In this document: in pieces, positions 27,571 through 37,785 of the stretch | How the letters are laid out: each line of letters opens with the position of its first letter | Position numbering within the stretch: the first letter of the stretch is position 1 | From: Paraburkholderia monticola | Lineage (GTDB): Bacteria; Pseudomonadota; Gammaproteobacteria; Burkholderiales; Burkholderiaceae | Assembly: GCF_001580545.1 (NCBI RefSeq) | Contig: NZ_LRBG01000036.1 | Location: forward strand, 62,001 to 126,000 | DNA: 64,000 bases | Reading direction: 5' to 3' | The notes under the pieces: generated by a model | Seen by the model: the letters and a program-made list of their open reading frames with translations, nothing else | Databases searched by the model: none | What the model was told of the DNA's origin: nothing | Made by a program: the position numbers and the translations under genes

Positions 27571-27971
27571 TGGGCAATGGAATTTTTTCCGGCCGCTTTG
27601 CTGCGGCTTGAGAGGATGCCACGAAGTTTAACCGATCGACACCTTGGGGCTTGCCCCGGGGCGATGTGAGGGGTTGAGACCCACTTGCTAACGGCTCTGA
27701 TGCAACCAGGTCCACCGGAGGAGTTTGGTTCAACCAGAAGGAATTGCTCATCGGGCAGACAGGGCCGAACGGTGTGTCCGCAGTCCTGCAGGCGCGGGGC
27801 CCATTAATGAGTGCTGGGGCAGCCTTGCATGCCGCATCGGTGAGGGCGCCGCACTGGTCCTTCCGGTAGTCCGACAGCGCTCCATGCTGAGCGCGTCGCT
27901 TGCCAGAAGGCGCCGACGGCGCCTGTCGATTTCACTGGACATGGGAGTCACTCCGCATGCGACACGCGACA
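27571..27971. other. Intergenic region
   Basis: 401 bases between two leftward genes. A 7-base-arm hairpin AGGCGCC-GAC-GGCGCCT lies at 27908-27924, downstream of the epoxide hydrolase stop, but is not followed by a T-run in either direction. Nothing else can be named. Confidence 0.45.
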
Positions 27972-29291
27972 TCAACGCTGGGCGGTTTGCACAGGCGAGC
28001 GCAAAGTCCTGAACGCGGCCCTGATCTCTTGCGAAAAGAGTTGAGGCTGTTCCCATGCCGCGAAGTGACCGCCCTTGTTCACTTCGTTGAAGTAGATGAG
28101 CTTGTGGTAGCTTCGCTCGGTCCAGCTGCGCGGCGCCTGATAAATCTCGCCGGGGAACACGGTGACCGCCGCGGGAATCGAGATGTCGACGGCATTGAAG
28201 TTATTCGCGTTGTTGGTCCAGTAGAGCTGCGCCGCCGACGTCGACGTGTTGGTCAGCCAGTACAACGTGATGTCGTCGAGCATCTCGTCTTTAGTCAACG
28301 CGCGCTCGGGATCGCCACCGCTATAGGTCCAGTCGGCGAACTTGTCGTACATCCACGCGGCCTGGCCGACCGGCGAATCGGCAAGCGCGTAGCCGACGGT
28401 CTGCGGCCGCGTCACCATCATCGCAGCGTAACCGCCGCCCCGCGTGTAGAGATTGTCGAGCGATCGATAGGCCGCCGTTTCCTTTGCGTTGAGCCCGGCC
28501 GGCGGGGGATCACCCGCCTTCAACGATTTCGCGATTTCCGGCGGCACCGTCGCCGGCATGTTGACGTGAATGCCGAGCAATCCCGGCAGTTTCTGTTCCG
28601 CCATCTTGTCGGCGATCACCGAGCCCCAGTCGCCGCCTTGCGCCACATAGTGTTGATAGCCGAGCCGATGCATCAGCTCATCCCACGCGCGTGCAATGTG
28701 ATCAGGTGTCCAGTCGGAAGTCTTTGGCTTGCCGGAGAAGCCGTAGCCGGGCATAGACGGCAGCACGAGATCGAACGAATCGTCGGCGCGTCCGCCGTAG
28801 GCCGCGGGATCCGTCAGCGGCCCGATCACCTTCAATTCCTCGAGCACCGATCCCGGCCAGCCATGCGTCATGATCAGCGGCAGCGCGTTCGGGTTCTTTG
28901 AGCGCACCCAGATGAAATGAATATCGACGCCGTCGATGGTGGTGACGTATTGCGGTAACGCGTTCAGCTTCGCCTCCGCGCGTCGCCAGTCATAGCCATT
29001 GCCCCAATAGCTGACGAGGGCCTGCAACCGCGCGAGTTGCGCGCCTTGCGATCGGTCCGTGACCGTTTCGGCGTCCGGCCAGCGCGTCGCGGCGATCCGC
29101 TGGCGTAGATCGGCGAGTTGCGCGTCGGAGATGTGTGCCTTGAACGGGCGAATGGACGCATCCTCGGCGGTCGCGGTCGCGGGTGCGGTCGCAGTAGCAG
29201 GGGCGTCGGCGGCACGGGTGGGCGCAATGGTGTTGGCGAGCGCTGCCCCCGCAACGGCGGCGGTGATGACGGTGAATTTCAAGCCTTTCAT
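27972..29291 (-). CDS. Secreted epoxide hydrolase (EHN plus alpha/beta-hydrolase)
   Basis: 439 residues. Signal peptide MKGLKFTVITAAVAGAALA leads to a Thr/Ala-rich linker, then the epoxide-hydrolase N-terminal domain (SIRPFKAHISDAQLADLRQR), then the alpha/beta-hydrolase fold with oxyanion motif HGWPGS, nucleophile Asp in QGGDWGS, and catalytic His in GGHFAAWEQP. Lid tyrosines are plausible but not proved. ATG 29291 has AGGA upstream; a longer frame to 29405 would mask the signal. Divergent from a GlxA-type regulator, its likely controller. Confidence 0.85.
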   Translation of the reverse strand: MKGLKFTVITAAVAGAALANTIAPTRAADAPATATAPATATAEDASIRPFKAHISDAQLADLRQRIAATRWPDAETVTDRSQGAQLARLQALVSYWGNGYDWRRAEAKLNALPQYVTTIDGVDIHFIWVRSKNPNALPLIMTHGWPGSVLEELKVIGPLTDPAAYGGRADDSFDLVLPSMPGYGFSGKPKTSDWTPDHIARAWDELMHRLGYQHYVAQGGDWGSVIADKMAEQKLPGLLGIHVNMPATVPPEIAKSLKAGDPPPAGLNAKETAAYRSLDNLYTRGGGYAAMMVTRPQTVGYALADSPVGQAAWMYDKFADWTYSGGDPERALTKDEMLDDITLYWLTNTSTSAAQLYWTNNANNFNAVDISIPAAVTVFPGEIYQAPRSWTERSYHKLIYFNEVNKGGHFAAWEQPQLFSQEIRAAFRTLRSPVQTAQR

Positions 29292-29484
29292 GATGATGAT
29301 TTCCTGACCTGAGAACGAATGAACGAGAACTAGAATGGAGATGGATGGCTCAATCGATGTACTAACGATGTTGCTTGAACGCTCGATCGGGTTCCGCGTT
29401 TCCATAGTGCAGTTATATGGCCCGCCGCCGATGTCGCAAAGGACGTAGAACCTACGTTTTCAGGACGTGATCAAAGGAGTCGCC

Positions 29485-30429
29485 ATGCCGGCAATCGCAT
29501 TCGTCGTTTTCGACGGGTTCAACGCGATGGCGCTCGCCGCACAACCGGTGTTCTCGTCCGCCAATGCGAAGGTTGGCGACGCGTACTACGAGACCCTCAC
29601 GCTGTCCGAACATGGCGCGCCGGTTCGACCGATCGGCGGTCCCACGGTCATGACCGAGCCGTTCGGCGATCGCACGTTCGACACGGTCATCTTCGCGGGC
29701 GGTGAACCGGATGAGATGCACGCGTCGCCGGGCCTGCTCGCCTTCGTGCGCCATAGCGCGGCAACGGCACGGCGGGTCGCGTCGATCTGCACCGGCGCGT
29801 TCGTGCTCGGGGAGGCGGGCTTGCTGGATGGCCGTCGTGTGACCACCCACTGGCGGTACGCGCGTAGTCTGGGTGAGCGCTATCCGAAGGTGCGCGTCGA
29901 AGAGGACCGGATCTTTGTGATCGATGGCCCGGTGTGGACATCGGCTGGAATGACAGCGGGAATCGACCTCGCGCTCGCGATGGTCGAAGCGGATCTCGGT
30001 ATGGATCTCGCGCGAGCGGTGGCGCAAGCGCTCGTCGTTTCTTATCGCCGCGCGGGTGGACAATCGCAGCATTCCGCGCTGCTCGAAATGGACGCGAAGT
30101 CGGACCGCATTCAATCCGCGCTGAGCTACGCGAAGAAGAATCTTGCGCAGCCGCTATCGGTGGAGCACCTGGCCGAGGTCGCGCGGCTCAGTCCGCGCCA
30201 GTTCAGCCGCGCGTTTCGTGCGGAGACGGGACAGTCGCCCGCGAAGGCCATCGAACGATTGCGTCTGGAGGCCGCGCGGCTGATGCTCGAACGAAGCCGC
30301 CATTCGGTCGAACAGATCGCGCAACAGACTGGCTTTTCCGACTCGAGACGGATGCGCGAGGCTTTCACCCGTGCGTTCGGTCAGCCGCCTCAGGCGATTC
30401 GCCGAATCGGCCGCGCGCTGGCGGCGTGA
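29485..30429 (+). CDS. GlxA-type transcriptional regulator (DJ-1/PfpI + AraC)
   Basis: 314 residues. The N-terminal DJ-1/PfpI-like domain has the nucleophile-elbow region SICTGAFVLGEAGLLDGR followed by the THW motif; the C-terminal AraC helix-turn-helix pair includes LSVEHLAEVARLSPRQFSRA and SVEQIAQQTGFSDSRRMREA. ATG 29485 follows AAAGGA. Divergent from the epoxide hydrolase (193-base gap), which suggests local control; the effector is unknown. Confidence 0.85.
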   Translation: MPAIAFVVFDGFNAMALAAQPVFSSANAKVGDAYYETLTLSEHGAPVRPIGGPTVMTEPFGDRTFDTVIFAGGEPDEMHASPGLLAFVRHSAATARRVASICTGAFVLGEAGLLDGRRVTTHWRYARSLGERYPKVRVEEDRIFVIDGPVWTSAGMTAGIDLALAMVEADLGMDLARAVAQALVVSYRRAGGQSQHSALLEMDAKSDRIQSALSYAKKNLAQPLSVEHLAEVARLSPRQFSRAFRAETGQSPAKAIERLRLEAARLMLERSRHSVEQIAQQTGFSDSRRMREAFTRAFGQPPQAIRRIGRALAA

Positions 30430-30509
30430 CAGCGCGGTCGCACGGTTTGTCGGCGGATCTGCTCTCCCCGCAACTCACGCGCGATGCGCTCGGAGCGACG
30501 GCCGCCATA

Positions 30510-31847
30510 TCACGATCGCCCGGCGACCCCAGCGGACACCTGATGCAGCGAAGCAATCCTGATGCGCGAGACGAGCCACGCTGCCAGCACGAACCAACCG
30601 GCCGCGATGACGAACGCTGCGATGTAGGCGGGCGCGGCACCAGCAAACCCCTTGATCCATGACAGCAGCCATCCGGTCATGGCAGGGCCAAGGATCTGCG
30701 GGAGCACCATCGACACTTGCCAGATGCCCATGTCCTTGCCGCTGGACGCATCGTCTGGCAGGACTTGCAGCGCCAGGGCCCAGTCGACGGCCTGGTAGCT
30801 TCCGTAAGCGGTGCAGAAAACCAGCCCGACCGCGATCACGAGCCATAGATTCGGATGCAACGCCAGCAGGACAAAACCGATTGCCGCACCGGCCAGAATC
30901 CAGCTTGAAAAGCGGACGACGGGAACGACGCCATGGCGGTCGGCGAGCCGTGCACCCAGCAGGCTGGCCGGGATCGCCAGCACCACGCCGACACCAAGCA
31001 GCGCATTCAACAGATTGGTCGGATGACGAATGCCGATCACGTCCTGCAGGTAGTACAACAGGAACGTGAAAATCGACCAGATTCCCATGTTGCCGAACAG
31101 CCGGGTGACCAGCACCCAGTAGAAGTTCTGATGAAGTCGTGGATCGAGATAGAACGAGCGGATGAACGCGAAAAGCTCGAACGGATCGCGGGGTTTGGCG
31201 GGCGTCGGCTCGCGCGCACCGCGAATCGTCAGCCAAAGGCAGAGCACCATGATCCCGATGAACGTGGCCACCGTGGGATACAGGTGACCCGGAGAAAAGA
31301 GCACAACGAGCACCAGATTGCCAGCGATGGTGCCGAGCACGGTCATCACGTTGAGCCACGCGCTCGCGCGGTTGGCTTCCTGTTTCGGCACGACATCGGG
31401 CACGAGCCCGGCGTACGGACCCGCCGCCCAGTTCCACCAGAATTGCAGATGCAGGAACGCGAGGGCATACAGCCATACGCTCCCCGCGCCGTTGAATGAA
31501 GCAAGCCATACCAGCGCGGCCGAGATGCCGAACACACCGGTGATCAGAAACGGTCGCCGACGTCCCCGTTTTGCAGAGCAGCGATCCGACAGCGCGCCGG
31601 CCAGCGGCGCCATGACCATCGCAACGAAAGCGCCGGATGCAATGACCGAGCCGGTAATGCCTTCCTTTAATGCGGCATCGCGTCCGAGCATGTCGGCGAC
31701 CTGGGCGGGCACGAGCACCGGAACGACCGTCATCCATTGGGTGAAGAGCGCAAACCACAACGACGCGATCTGTATGTGACTGAGCGTCGACAGGCGAGGG
31801 GTCGGCGCACCGGTCGACGCATTCACGATTGGACTGGATACGGTCAT
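30510..31847 (-). CDS. MFS transporter
   Basis: 445 residues, about twelve membrane helices. The motif between helices 2 and 3 is GALSDRCSAKRGRRRPF, a variant of the MFS motif A that is common in the sugar/GPH-like branch (SLC45-type), and the long central loop follows helix 6. The C-terminal half repeats the pattern with GARLADRHG. Substrate unknown. The start has no good ribosome binding site; two mini-reading frames precede it (see findings). Convergent with the GlxA-type regulator. Confidence 0.82.
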   Translation of the reverse strand: MTVSSPIVNASTGAPTPRLSTLSHIQIASLWFALFTQWMTVVPVLVPAQVADMLGRDAALKEGITGSVIASGAFVAMVMAPLAGALSDRCSAKRGRRRPFLITGVFGISAALVWLASFNGAGSVWLYALAFLHLQFWWNWAAGPYAGLVPDVVPKQEANRASAWLNVMTVLGTIAGNLVLVVLFSPGHLYPTVATFIGIMVLCLWLTIRGAREPTPAKPRDPFELFAFIRSFYLDPRLHQNFYWVLVTRLFGNMGIWSIFTFLLYYLQDVIGIRHPTNLLNALLGVGVVLAIPASLLGARLADRHGVVPVVRFSSWILAGAAIGFVLLALHPNLWLVIAVGLVFCTAYGSYQAVDWALALQVLPDDASSGKDMGIWQVSMVLPQILGPAMTGWLLSWIKGFAGAAPAYIAAFVIAAGWFVLAAWLVSRIRIASLHQVSAGVAGRS

Positions 31848-32041
31848 GTCAGAAGTCCATGAGCGTCAGACAGCCATCCCGACACCTCCTGGAGGAGGCA
31901 AGCGCGGCGCCCGCTGTACGCTGGTCAAAGACAATGGGGCGTCGTGCGTTTTGCCCCGCTCAATGCTTCGTTCTTCGCGAACCTGTCGAGAAATCAATAA
32001 AACACTGGTCTGGCTTATGCAAGCGAGCGTCGGTCAGGCGA

Positions 32042-33373
32042 TCAGTAGGTCTGGTCTGCAATCACCGCGGCCACCTTCGCCAAAGAGTGCTCGATCGTCG
32101 ACAGGCTGACTGAACCCAGCGCGAGCCGGAGCGCGTGAGGAGCCTGCGTCGACACGGAAAACGCGTGCGCCGTCGACACCGCGATCCGTTCGTTTCTCAG
32201 CGCCATCGCGATTGCATCGGCACGAACCTCTTGCGGCAGCGGAAGCCAGAGAAAGTACGACGCGGGATGTCCGATGCGTTTCAGACGGCCCAGCACACGC
32301 GCCGCGATCGCCTGGCGCTGCATGGCATCGCGGCGCTTGTCGGCTTCGAGCCTGGCGACCGTGCCGTCCTCGATCCAGCCACACGCAATCGACGTCAGCA
32401 TCGCGGGAGTATTCCACGTCGTCGCACGGATGGCTCGCTCGATTTTGGGAATCCATTCGATCGGCGCGTGAACGAAGCCCACGCGCAGCCCCGTCGCCAC
32501 GCTCTTCGAAAAGCTCGATACGTAGGCCGTCGTTTCCGGCGCAAGCGCGGCGAGCGGCGGTGGCGCGTTTTCCACGAGAAATGCGTAAGCCGCGTCCTCG
32601 ATGATGACGAGTCCGTGTTGCCGTGCGATGGCGACGAGTTCGCGGCGTTGCGCCAGGCTCATTACCCAGCCGAGCGGATTGTGCATCGTCGGCATTGCAT
32701 AGACGGCGCGCACCTTGCGTCGCTTGCACAGAGTCTCCAGCGCATTCAGATCGGGACCGTTGCGGCCGGCCGGAATCGGCACCAGTTCGAGCCGGCTCGC
32801 TTCGGCGGCCAGCTTGAAACCTGGATAGGTCAGCGCGTCGACGGCGATCACGTCGCCGGGCTCGAACAATGCCATGGCCGTCGTCGTCAGCCCGTGCTGC
32901 GCGCCGCTCACGAGCAGCACGGTCTGCGCCTGCGCTTGCAGGCCACGCACGGCCAGGTGTCGCGCGACCGTTTCGCGCTGATGGTCGCGTCCGCCATGTG
33001 GCTGGTAGCGGAGCAGCGATTCGAGGTCACCCGTGGCCGCGAGTTGGCGCAGCGCCACGCGGAAAAGATTGGCCTGCTCGGGCGAGGACGGATAGTTGAA
33101 AGTCATGTCGACCGTGTCCGCGCCCGACTCAAGCAGGTCGATGCCCTCGGCGGGCGGCAACCGCTCCTTGACGAACGTGCCTCGGCCCGTTTCGCCGCTG
33201 ACGAGACCCATGGCCTGCAACTCGGCATAGACGCGTGTCGCAGTGACCAGCGCCAGACCCTCGCGCGCAGCCAATTGCCGATGCGTTGGCAGACGCGTTC
33301 CAGGACGCAGCCGTCCCGCCCTGATATCGGCGGCAATGCGGTCCACCAGGCGTTTGTAGAGAAGCTCGGGCAT
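32042..33373 (-). CDS. MocR-type GntR/aminotransferase regulator
   Basis: 443 residues. A GntR winged helix (about 1-70; LPTHRQLAAREGLALVTATR) is fused to a fold-type I PLP-dependent aminotransferase domain with PLP-binding Lys in SSFSKSVATGLRVGF and the Asp in IIEDAAYAFL. MocR proteins regulate vitamin B6, GABA or taurine genes. It is divergent from the DJ-1 family gene (88-base gap). The target is not obvious from the neighbourhood. Confidence 0.88.
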   Translation of the reverse strand: MPELLYKRLVDRIAADIRAGRLRPGTRLPTHRQLAAREGLALVTATRVYAELQAMGLVSGETGRGTFVKERLPPAEGIDLLESGADTVDMTFNYPSSPEQANLFRVALRQLAATGDLESLLRYQPHGGRDHQRETVARHLAVRGLQAQAQTVLLVSGAQHGLTTTAMALFEPGDVIAVDALTYPGFKLAAEASRLELVPIPAGRNGPDLNALETLCKRRKVRAVYAMPTMHNPLGWVMSLAQRRELVAIARQHGLVIIEDAAYAFLVENAPPPLAALAPETTAYVSSFSKSVATGLRVGFVHAPIEWIPKIERAIRATTWNTPAMLTSIACGWIEDGTVARLEADKRRDAMQRQAIAARVLGRLKRIGHPASYFLWLPLPQEVRADAIAMALRNERIAVSTAHAFSVSTQAPHALRLALGSVSLSTIEHSLAKVAAVIADQTY

Positions 33374-33460
33374 GGCAATGTATCCATGACAATTATTTGA
33401 TTGTACTGCTTGCCAGTCCTACCATGGCGCAACACGAGTTTCTAACCGCGCGAGGACGCC

Positions 33461-34057
33461 ATGAACATCGCCATCCTGACATTCGACGGATTCAACGAAA
33501 TCGATTCGCTGCTCGCATTCAATATTTTGAACCGGATCAGGAAGCCTGCGTGGCGCGTGTCGATTGCTAGTCCCACGCCGCGCGTGCGCTCGATGAACGG
33601 TTTGGAGATCGACGCGCAAGCGTCATTGCAGGACGCCTGCGAGGCGGACGCCGTACTAGTCGGCAGTGGCATATGGACACGCGAAGTCGCAGCCGATGAG
33701 GCTCTGATGGCACAGCTCAAATTCGACCCGGAGCGCCAGTTGATCGGCGCGCAATGCTCGGGCGCGCTCGTGCTCGCGCGGTTGGGCCTGCTCGACGACG
33801 TTCCGGCATGCACGGATACGACGACTAAGCCGTGGGTCCAGGCGGCGGGTGTCGCGGTGCTCGAGCAGCCATTTGTGGCCCACCAAAACGTGGCGACGGC
33901 AGGTGGCTGCCTGTCGTCGCAGTATCTGGCGGCATGGGTGATTGCTCGCCTCGAAGGGGTTGAGGCGGCGAGCAGCGCGCTTCGCTACGTTGCGCCAGTA
34001 GGAGAAAAGGACGCGTATGTCGAACGCGCCCTCGCCAACATCAGGCCGTATCTTTGA
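33461..34057 (+). CDS. DJ-1/PfpI family protein
   Basis: 198 residues, a single DJ-1/PfpI domain: N-terminal strand MNIAILTFDGFNEIDSL, then AVLVGSGIW and the nucleophile elbow IGAQCSGALVLARLGLLDD. Related to isonitrile hydratase or ThiJ-type amidotransferase-like proteins; no catalytic assignment is safe. GAGGA ribosome binding site. Divergent from the MocR-type regulator, so its likely target. Confidence 0.83.
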   Translation: MNIAILTFDGFNEIDSLLAFNILNRIRKPAWRVSIASPTPRVRSMNGLEIDAQASLQDACEADAVLVGSGIWTREVAADEALMAQLKFDPERQLIGAQCSGALVLARLGLLDDVPACTDTTTKPWVQAAGVAVLEQPFVAHQNVATAGGCLSSQYLAAWVIARLEGVEAASSALRYVAPVGEKDAYVERALANIRPYL

Positions 34058-34804
<747 letters not shown>

Positions 34805-34830
34805 CGAACCCGCGACAAGAGGAAAGAGTG

Positions 34831-36246
34831 ATGCGCAAACTGTTGATGTCATTGCTGATGGCTGGATCGTTACTCGCGTGCGGGACTGGCGCCGCACTCG
34901 CGGACGATGCCTCGGCTCCTGCGGCAGCCTCGGTGCCGGTGGCGCAGGCAGCCGCCGCGCCGGCGGCGTCGGATGCTGCCGCGGCGGCGCCGGCCGCGCC
35001 AACTGCGCCGTTCTCGGTCGATTCGTCGAAGATCAACTCCGGCGACACCGCGTGGATGCTGACCTCCACCGCGCTCGTGCTGTTCATGACGATCCCCGGT
35101 CTCGCGTTGTTCTACGGCGGCATGGTCCGCAAGAAGAACGTGCTCGCGACGCTGATGCAAAGCTTCGCGATTACCTGCGTCGTGACGATCGTCTGGACCG
35201 TGATCGGCTACAGCCTCGCGTTCACGCCAGGCGGGTCATTCATCGGCGGTCTTTCGCGCGTGATGATGCATGGCATGAACTACATCAAGGGCGACAAGGC
35301 CACGACGCTGACCGTCAGCCACCTCGCGCCGACGATCCCCGAGACGGTCTACTTCGTCTATCAGATGACCTTCGCGATCATCACGCCGGCGCTGATCACC
35401 GGTGCGTTCGCGGACCGCATGAAGTTCTCGGCGATGCTGGTGTTCATGACGCTGTGGTCGATCATCGTCTACTCGCCGATCGCGCACATGGTGTGGGAGC
35501 CGAGCGGCTGGCTGGCTAGCGCGGGCATCCTCGACTTCGCGGGCGGCACGGTGGTGCACATCAACGCCGGTATCGCGGGCCTCGTGTGCTGTCTGGTGCT
35601 CGGCAAGCGGGTCGGCTACGGCAAGGAAGCGATGGCGCCGCACAACCTGACGCTCACGCTGATCGGTGGCGCGATGCTGTGGGTGGGCTGGTTCGGCTTC
35701 AACGCAGGTTCGGCAGTGGCAGCAGACGGCCGTGCCGGTTTCGCGATGTTCGCGACGCAGGTGGCGACCGCTGCCGCCGCACTCGCCTGGATGTTCGCCG
35801 AGTGGATCGCGAAGGGCAAACCGTCGGTGCTCGGCATCGTGTCGGGTGCGGTGGCGGGTCTGGTGGCGATCACTCCGGCATCGGGTTTCGTCGGTGTGAC
35901 GGGTGCACTCGTGATCGGCGTTGCAGCGGGCGTGATCTGCTGCTGGTCGGCCACATGGCTCAAGCACAAGATGGGTTACGACGATTCGCTCGATGCGTTC
36001 GGCGTGCACTGCATCGGCGGTATCGTCGGCGCGATCCTGACGGGTGTGTTCGCGGTCAAGGACATCGGCGGCGCGGACGGCGACGTGATGCTGCAGCTCA
36101 AGGGTGTCGCGACCACGCTGGTCTACAGCGGGGTGGTCTCGTTCGTCCTGCTCAAGGCGATCGACGTGGTCATGGGTCTGCGTGTCGCCGAGGAAGAAGA
36201 GCGCGAGGGGCTGGACCTGGTCCTGCATGGCGAGGCAGTCGAATAG
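34831..36246 (+). CDS. amtB: Ammonium transporter AmtB
   Basis: 471 residues. An N-terminal signal peptide (ends near ALADD) is followed by a 40-residue Ala/Pro-rich linker, then eleven membrane helices. Conserved Amt features: GGMVRKKN after the first helix, the pore His of VVHINAGIAG and GVHCIGG (the twin histidines), and GWFGFNAGS. The trimer conducts ammonia, and GlnK binds its cytoplasmic face under nitrogen excess. ATG 34831 has AGAGGA eight bases upstream. Confidence 0.95.
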   Translation: MRKLLMSLLMAGSLLACGTGAALADDASAPAAASVPVAQAAAAPAASDAAAAAPAAPTAPFSVDSSKINSGDTAWMLTSTALVLFMTIPGLALFYGGMVRKKNVLATLMQSFAITCVVTIVWTVIGYSLAFTPGGSFIGGLSRVMMHGMNYIKGDKATTLTVSHLAPTIPETVYFVYQMTFAIITPALITGAFADRMKFSAMLVFMTLWSIIVYSPIAHMVWEPSGWLASAGILDFAGGTVVHINAGIAGLVCCLVLGKRVGYGKEAMAPHNLTLTLIGGAMLWVGWFGFNAGSAVAADGRAGFAMFATQVATAAAALAWMFAEWIAKGKPSVLGIVSGAVAGLVAITPASGFVGVTGALVIGVAAGVICCWSATWLKHKMGYDDSLDAFGVHCIGGIVGAILTGVFAVKDIGGADGDVMLQLKGVATTLVYSGVVSFVLLKAIDVVMGLRVAEEEEREGLDLVLHGEAVE

Positions 36247-36378
36247 CGGTTGCTCCGAACCTGGAACGGGTACGACGGTTGGGGTAACCCGTACCCGCAG
36301 TCATCTGTGTGACGAGGACGCGCACCTGCGTGCAGTTTGCTGCCGATGCGCGTCCGCAATGCAGAAGTCTGGAGCCAA

Positions 36379-36723
36379 ATGATTGAGGAGGTCGTAGCCG
36401 GTTCGAGCAATCACATTTGCGCCAGCCAGCCAATGGAAAAGAATAATCCGCAGCATCTTGCCGTATTGGTTGTTCTCATTGCTCAAGTCACCCTTCTGGC
36501 GACGATCGCGTTCGCCGAGCATCTCGTCAGGCATAACCGGTTGGTCGAGGCGGGATTCGGATTCAGCTTCCTGTTTGGCCTGATCGTGTCGGTCGGTTTT
36601 CTTGGTATGTATCGGACACGCGTCGTGGAGCCGGGCTTTTGGGGCTTTCTTCTCGCTAATCCACTGCATATGGCGGTCGTCATTGCGACTGCTGGTCAGA
36701 TTGTCACTATCCTGCTTGTTTAG
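36379..36723 (+). CDS. Small membrane protein of unknown function
   Basis: 114 residues with three predicted membrane helices: LAVLVVLIAQVTLLATIAFA, GFSFLFGLIVSVGFLGMY and ANPLHMAVVIATAGQIVTIL. No conserved motif is recognised. ATG 36379 has GGAG seven bases upstream; a shorter start at 36433 and a longer one at 36337 are possible. It follows amtB by 132 bases; no functional link can be claimed. Confidence 0.5.
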   Translation: MIEEVVAGSSNHICASQPMEKNNPQHLAVLVVLIAQVTLLATIAFAEHLVRHNRLVEAGFGFSFLFGLIVSVGFLGMYRTRVVEPGFWGFLLANPLHMAVVIATAGQIVTILLV

Positions 36724-36858
36724 GGTTGCCAGTGAGTCGGCCAACTCGACAGCTTGCGTTCGGTGTGATCCTTCGGTTCGGCGAGGTGGTCGACAGATCT
36801 GCGGCGTCAGGGGTCGGTCGACCATGAACGGCCCTTCCCAGATGGATTTGTTGTCCCC

Positions 36859-37182
36859 GTGCCTACAGCGAACCGCGAAGTCTACAGACAGTTCGCAGAA
36901 AGAGCGGCGGCCGTCTTCAAGGAGTACGGCGCGTTGAAGGTGGTCGAATGCTGGGGAGATGACGTGCCGGAGGGCAAGGTGACGTCGTTTCCAATGGCGA
37001 TCAAGCGCAAGGATGATGAGACGGTGGTGTTCTCCTGGGTTGTCTGGCCGTCGCGTCAGTCGCGAGACGAAGGAATGAAAGCGGTATTGGCCGACCCGCG
37101 GCTGCAACCAGATAAAGATCCGATGCCTTTTGATGGCCAGCGGCTAATCTATGGCGGTTTCGAAGTGATTGTCGACGCGTGA
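36859..37182 (+). CDS. DUF1428 (YbaA-like) protein, start region apparently damaged
   Basis: 107 residues of the DUF1428 fold: REVYRQFAERAAAVFKEYGA, VVECWGDDVPEGKVTSF and PMPFDGQRLIYGGFEVIVD match E. coli YbaA closely. The family normally begins MxYVDGFVVPVP; here DGFVVPVP is encoded in frame just upstream, but is preceded by ERPFP with no start codon. Translation could begin only at GTG 36859, removing the first beta-strand. Function of the family is unknown. Confidence 0.6.
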   Translation: MPTANREVYRQFAERAAAVFKEYGALKVVECWGDDVPEGKVTSFPMAIKRKDDETVVFSWVVWPSRQSRDEGMKAVLADPRLQPDKDPMPFDGQRLIYGGFEVIVDA

Positions 37183-37428
37183 TGGCAGAAAAACATGGCG
37201 CCGGCTCGCGTTGAGGCGCTAGCCGACGCCGCAGCCTGGCATTGAACATCCGCGATGCAACGCGTGAATCTCCTGTCGGACTTACGCGACTCAGGGCAAG
37301 CTGTGAAGTCAGGTGTCTGGTTAGCAGCGAACGGTCGCGCGCGATGTATGAGTGAACCCAACGGGTCGGTTAGAGGCGCACGGGTTCTGACGAGCAGTCG
37401 GACTGCCACGAGAGTCGCGAGGCGGCGC

Positions 37429-37785
37429 TCACGCGTTGATCCAGATGCGAGCCTGCTCCAACTCGTTGACTTGGAACGCCTTGACTTCGGCCTTCGTAAA
37501 GAATCGCGCCAGATGCATCGAGGCGCGGATCCAACCCGCGTCGGCCACCACCGCGGCGCGCGTGACCTTGCGGGCCAAGGAAACACCGAGCGTAATGTCG
37601 GTCCACAGCGCCTTCGGCTCGATACCGGCGAAATGCTCTATGCGTTCCAGCACGCGGGTCTTGCCGTTCAATTCGAGATCGCCACGCATACGCTCGATGG
37701 CTTCGCGCAGGTCGTGGTCGGTGACCTTACCATCGACGGAAATTTCGATAACCGGGGAATCGGGCTCGGTGTGATACAGGATCAT
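37429..37785 (-). CDS. SpoIIAA-like (STAS-type) protein
   Basis: 118 residues. The N-terminal strands VIEISVDGKVTDHDLREAIERM and the later segment KALWTDITLGVSLARKVTRAAVVAD fit the SpoIIAA-like fold found in stand-alone bacterial proteins thought to bind membranes or lipids. No sign of a phosphorylatable Ser of anti-sigma antagonists. Convergent with the DUF1428 gene. Probably cytoplasmic. Confidence 0.7.
   Translation of the reverse strand: MILYHTEPDSPVIEISVDGKVTDHDLREAIERMRGDLELNGKTRVLERIEHFAGIEPKALWTDITLGVSLARKVTRAAVVADAGWIRASMHLARFFTKAEVKAFQVNELEQARIWINA

Noticed and set aside
27908-27924. AGGCGCC-GAC-GGCGCCT hairpin after the epoxide hydrolase gene as a terminator
   Set aside because: No T-run follows on either strand.
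36267-36297. CGGGTAC...GTACCCG hairpin after amtB as a terminator
   Set aside because: The 17-base loop is large and no T-run follows, so termination is not supported.
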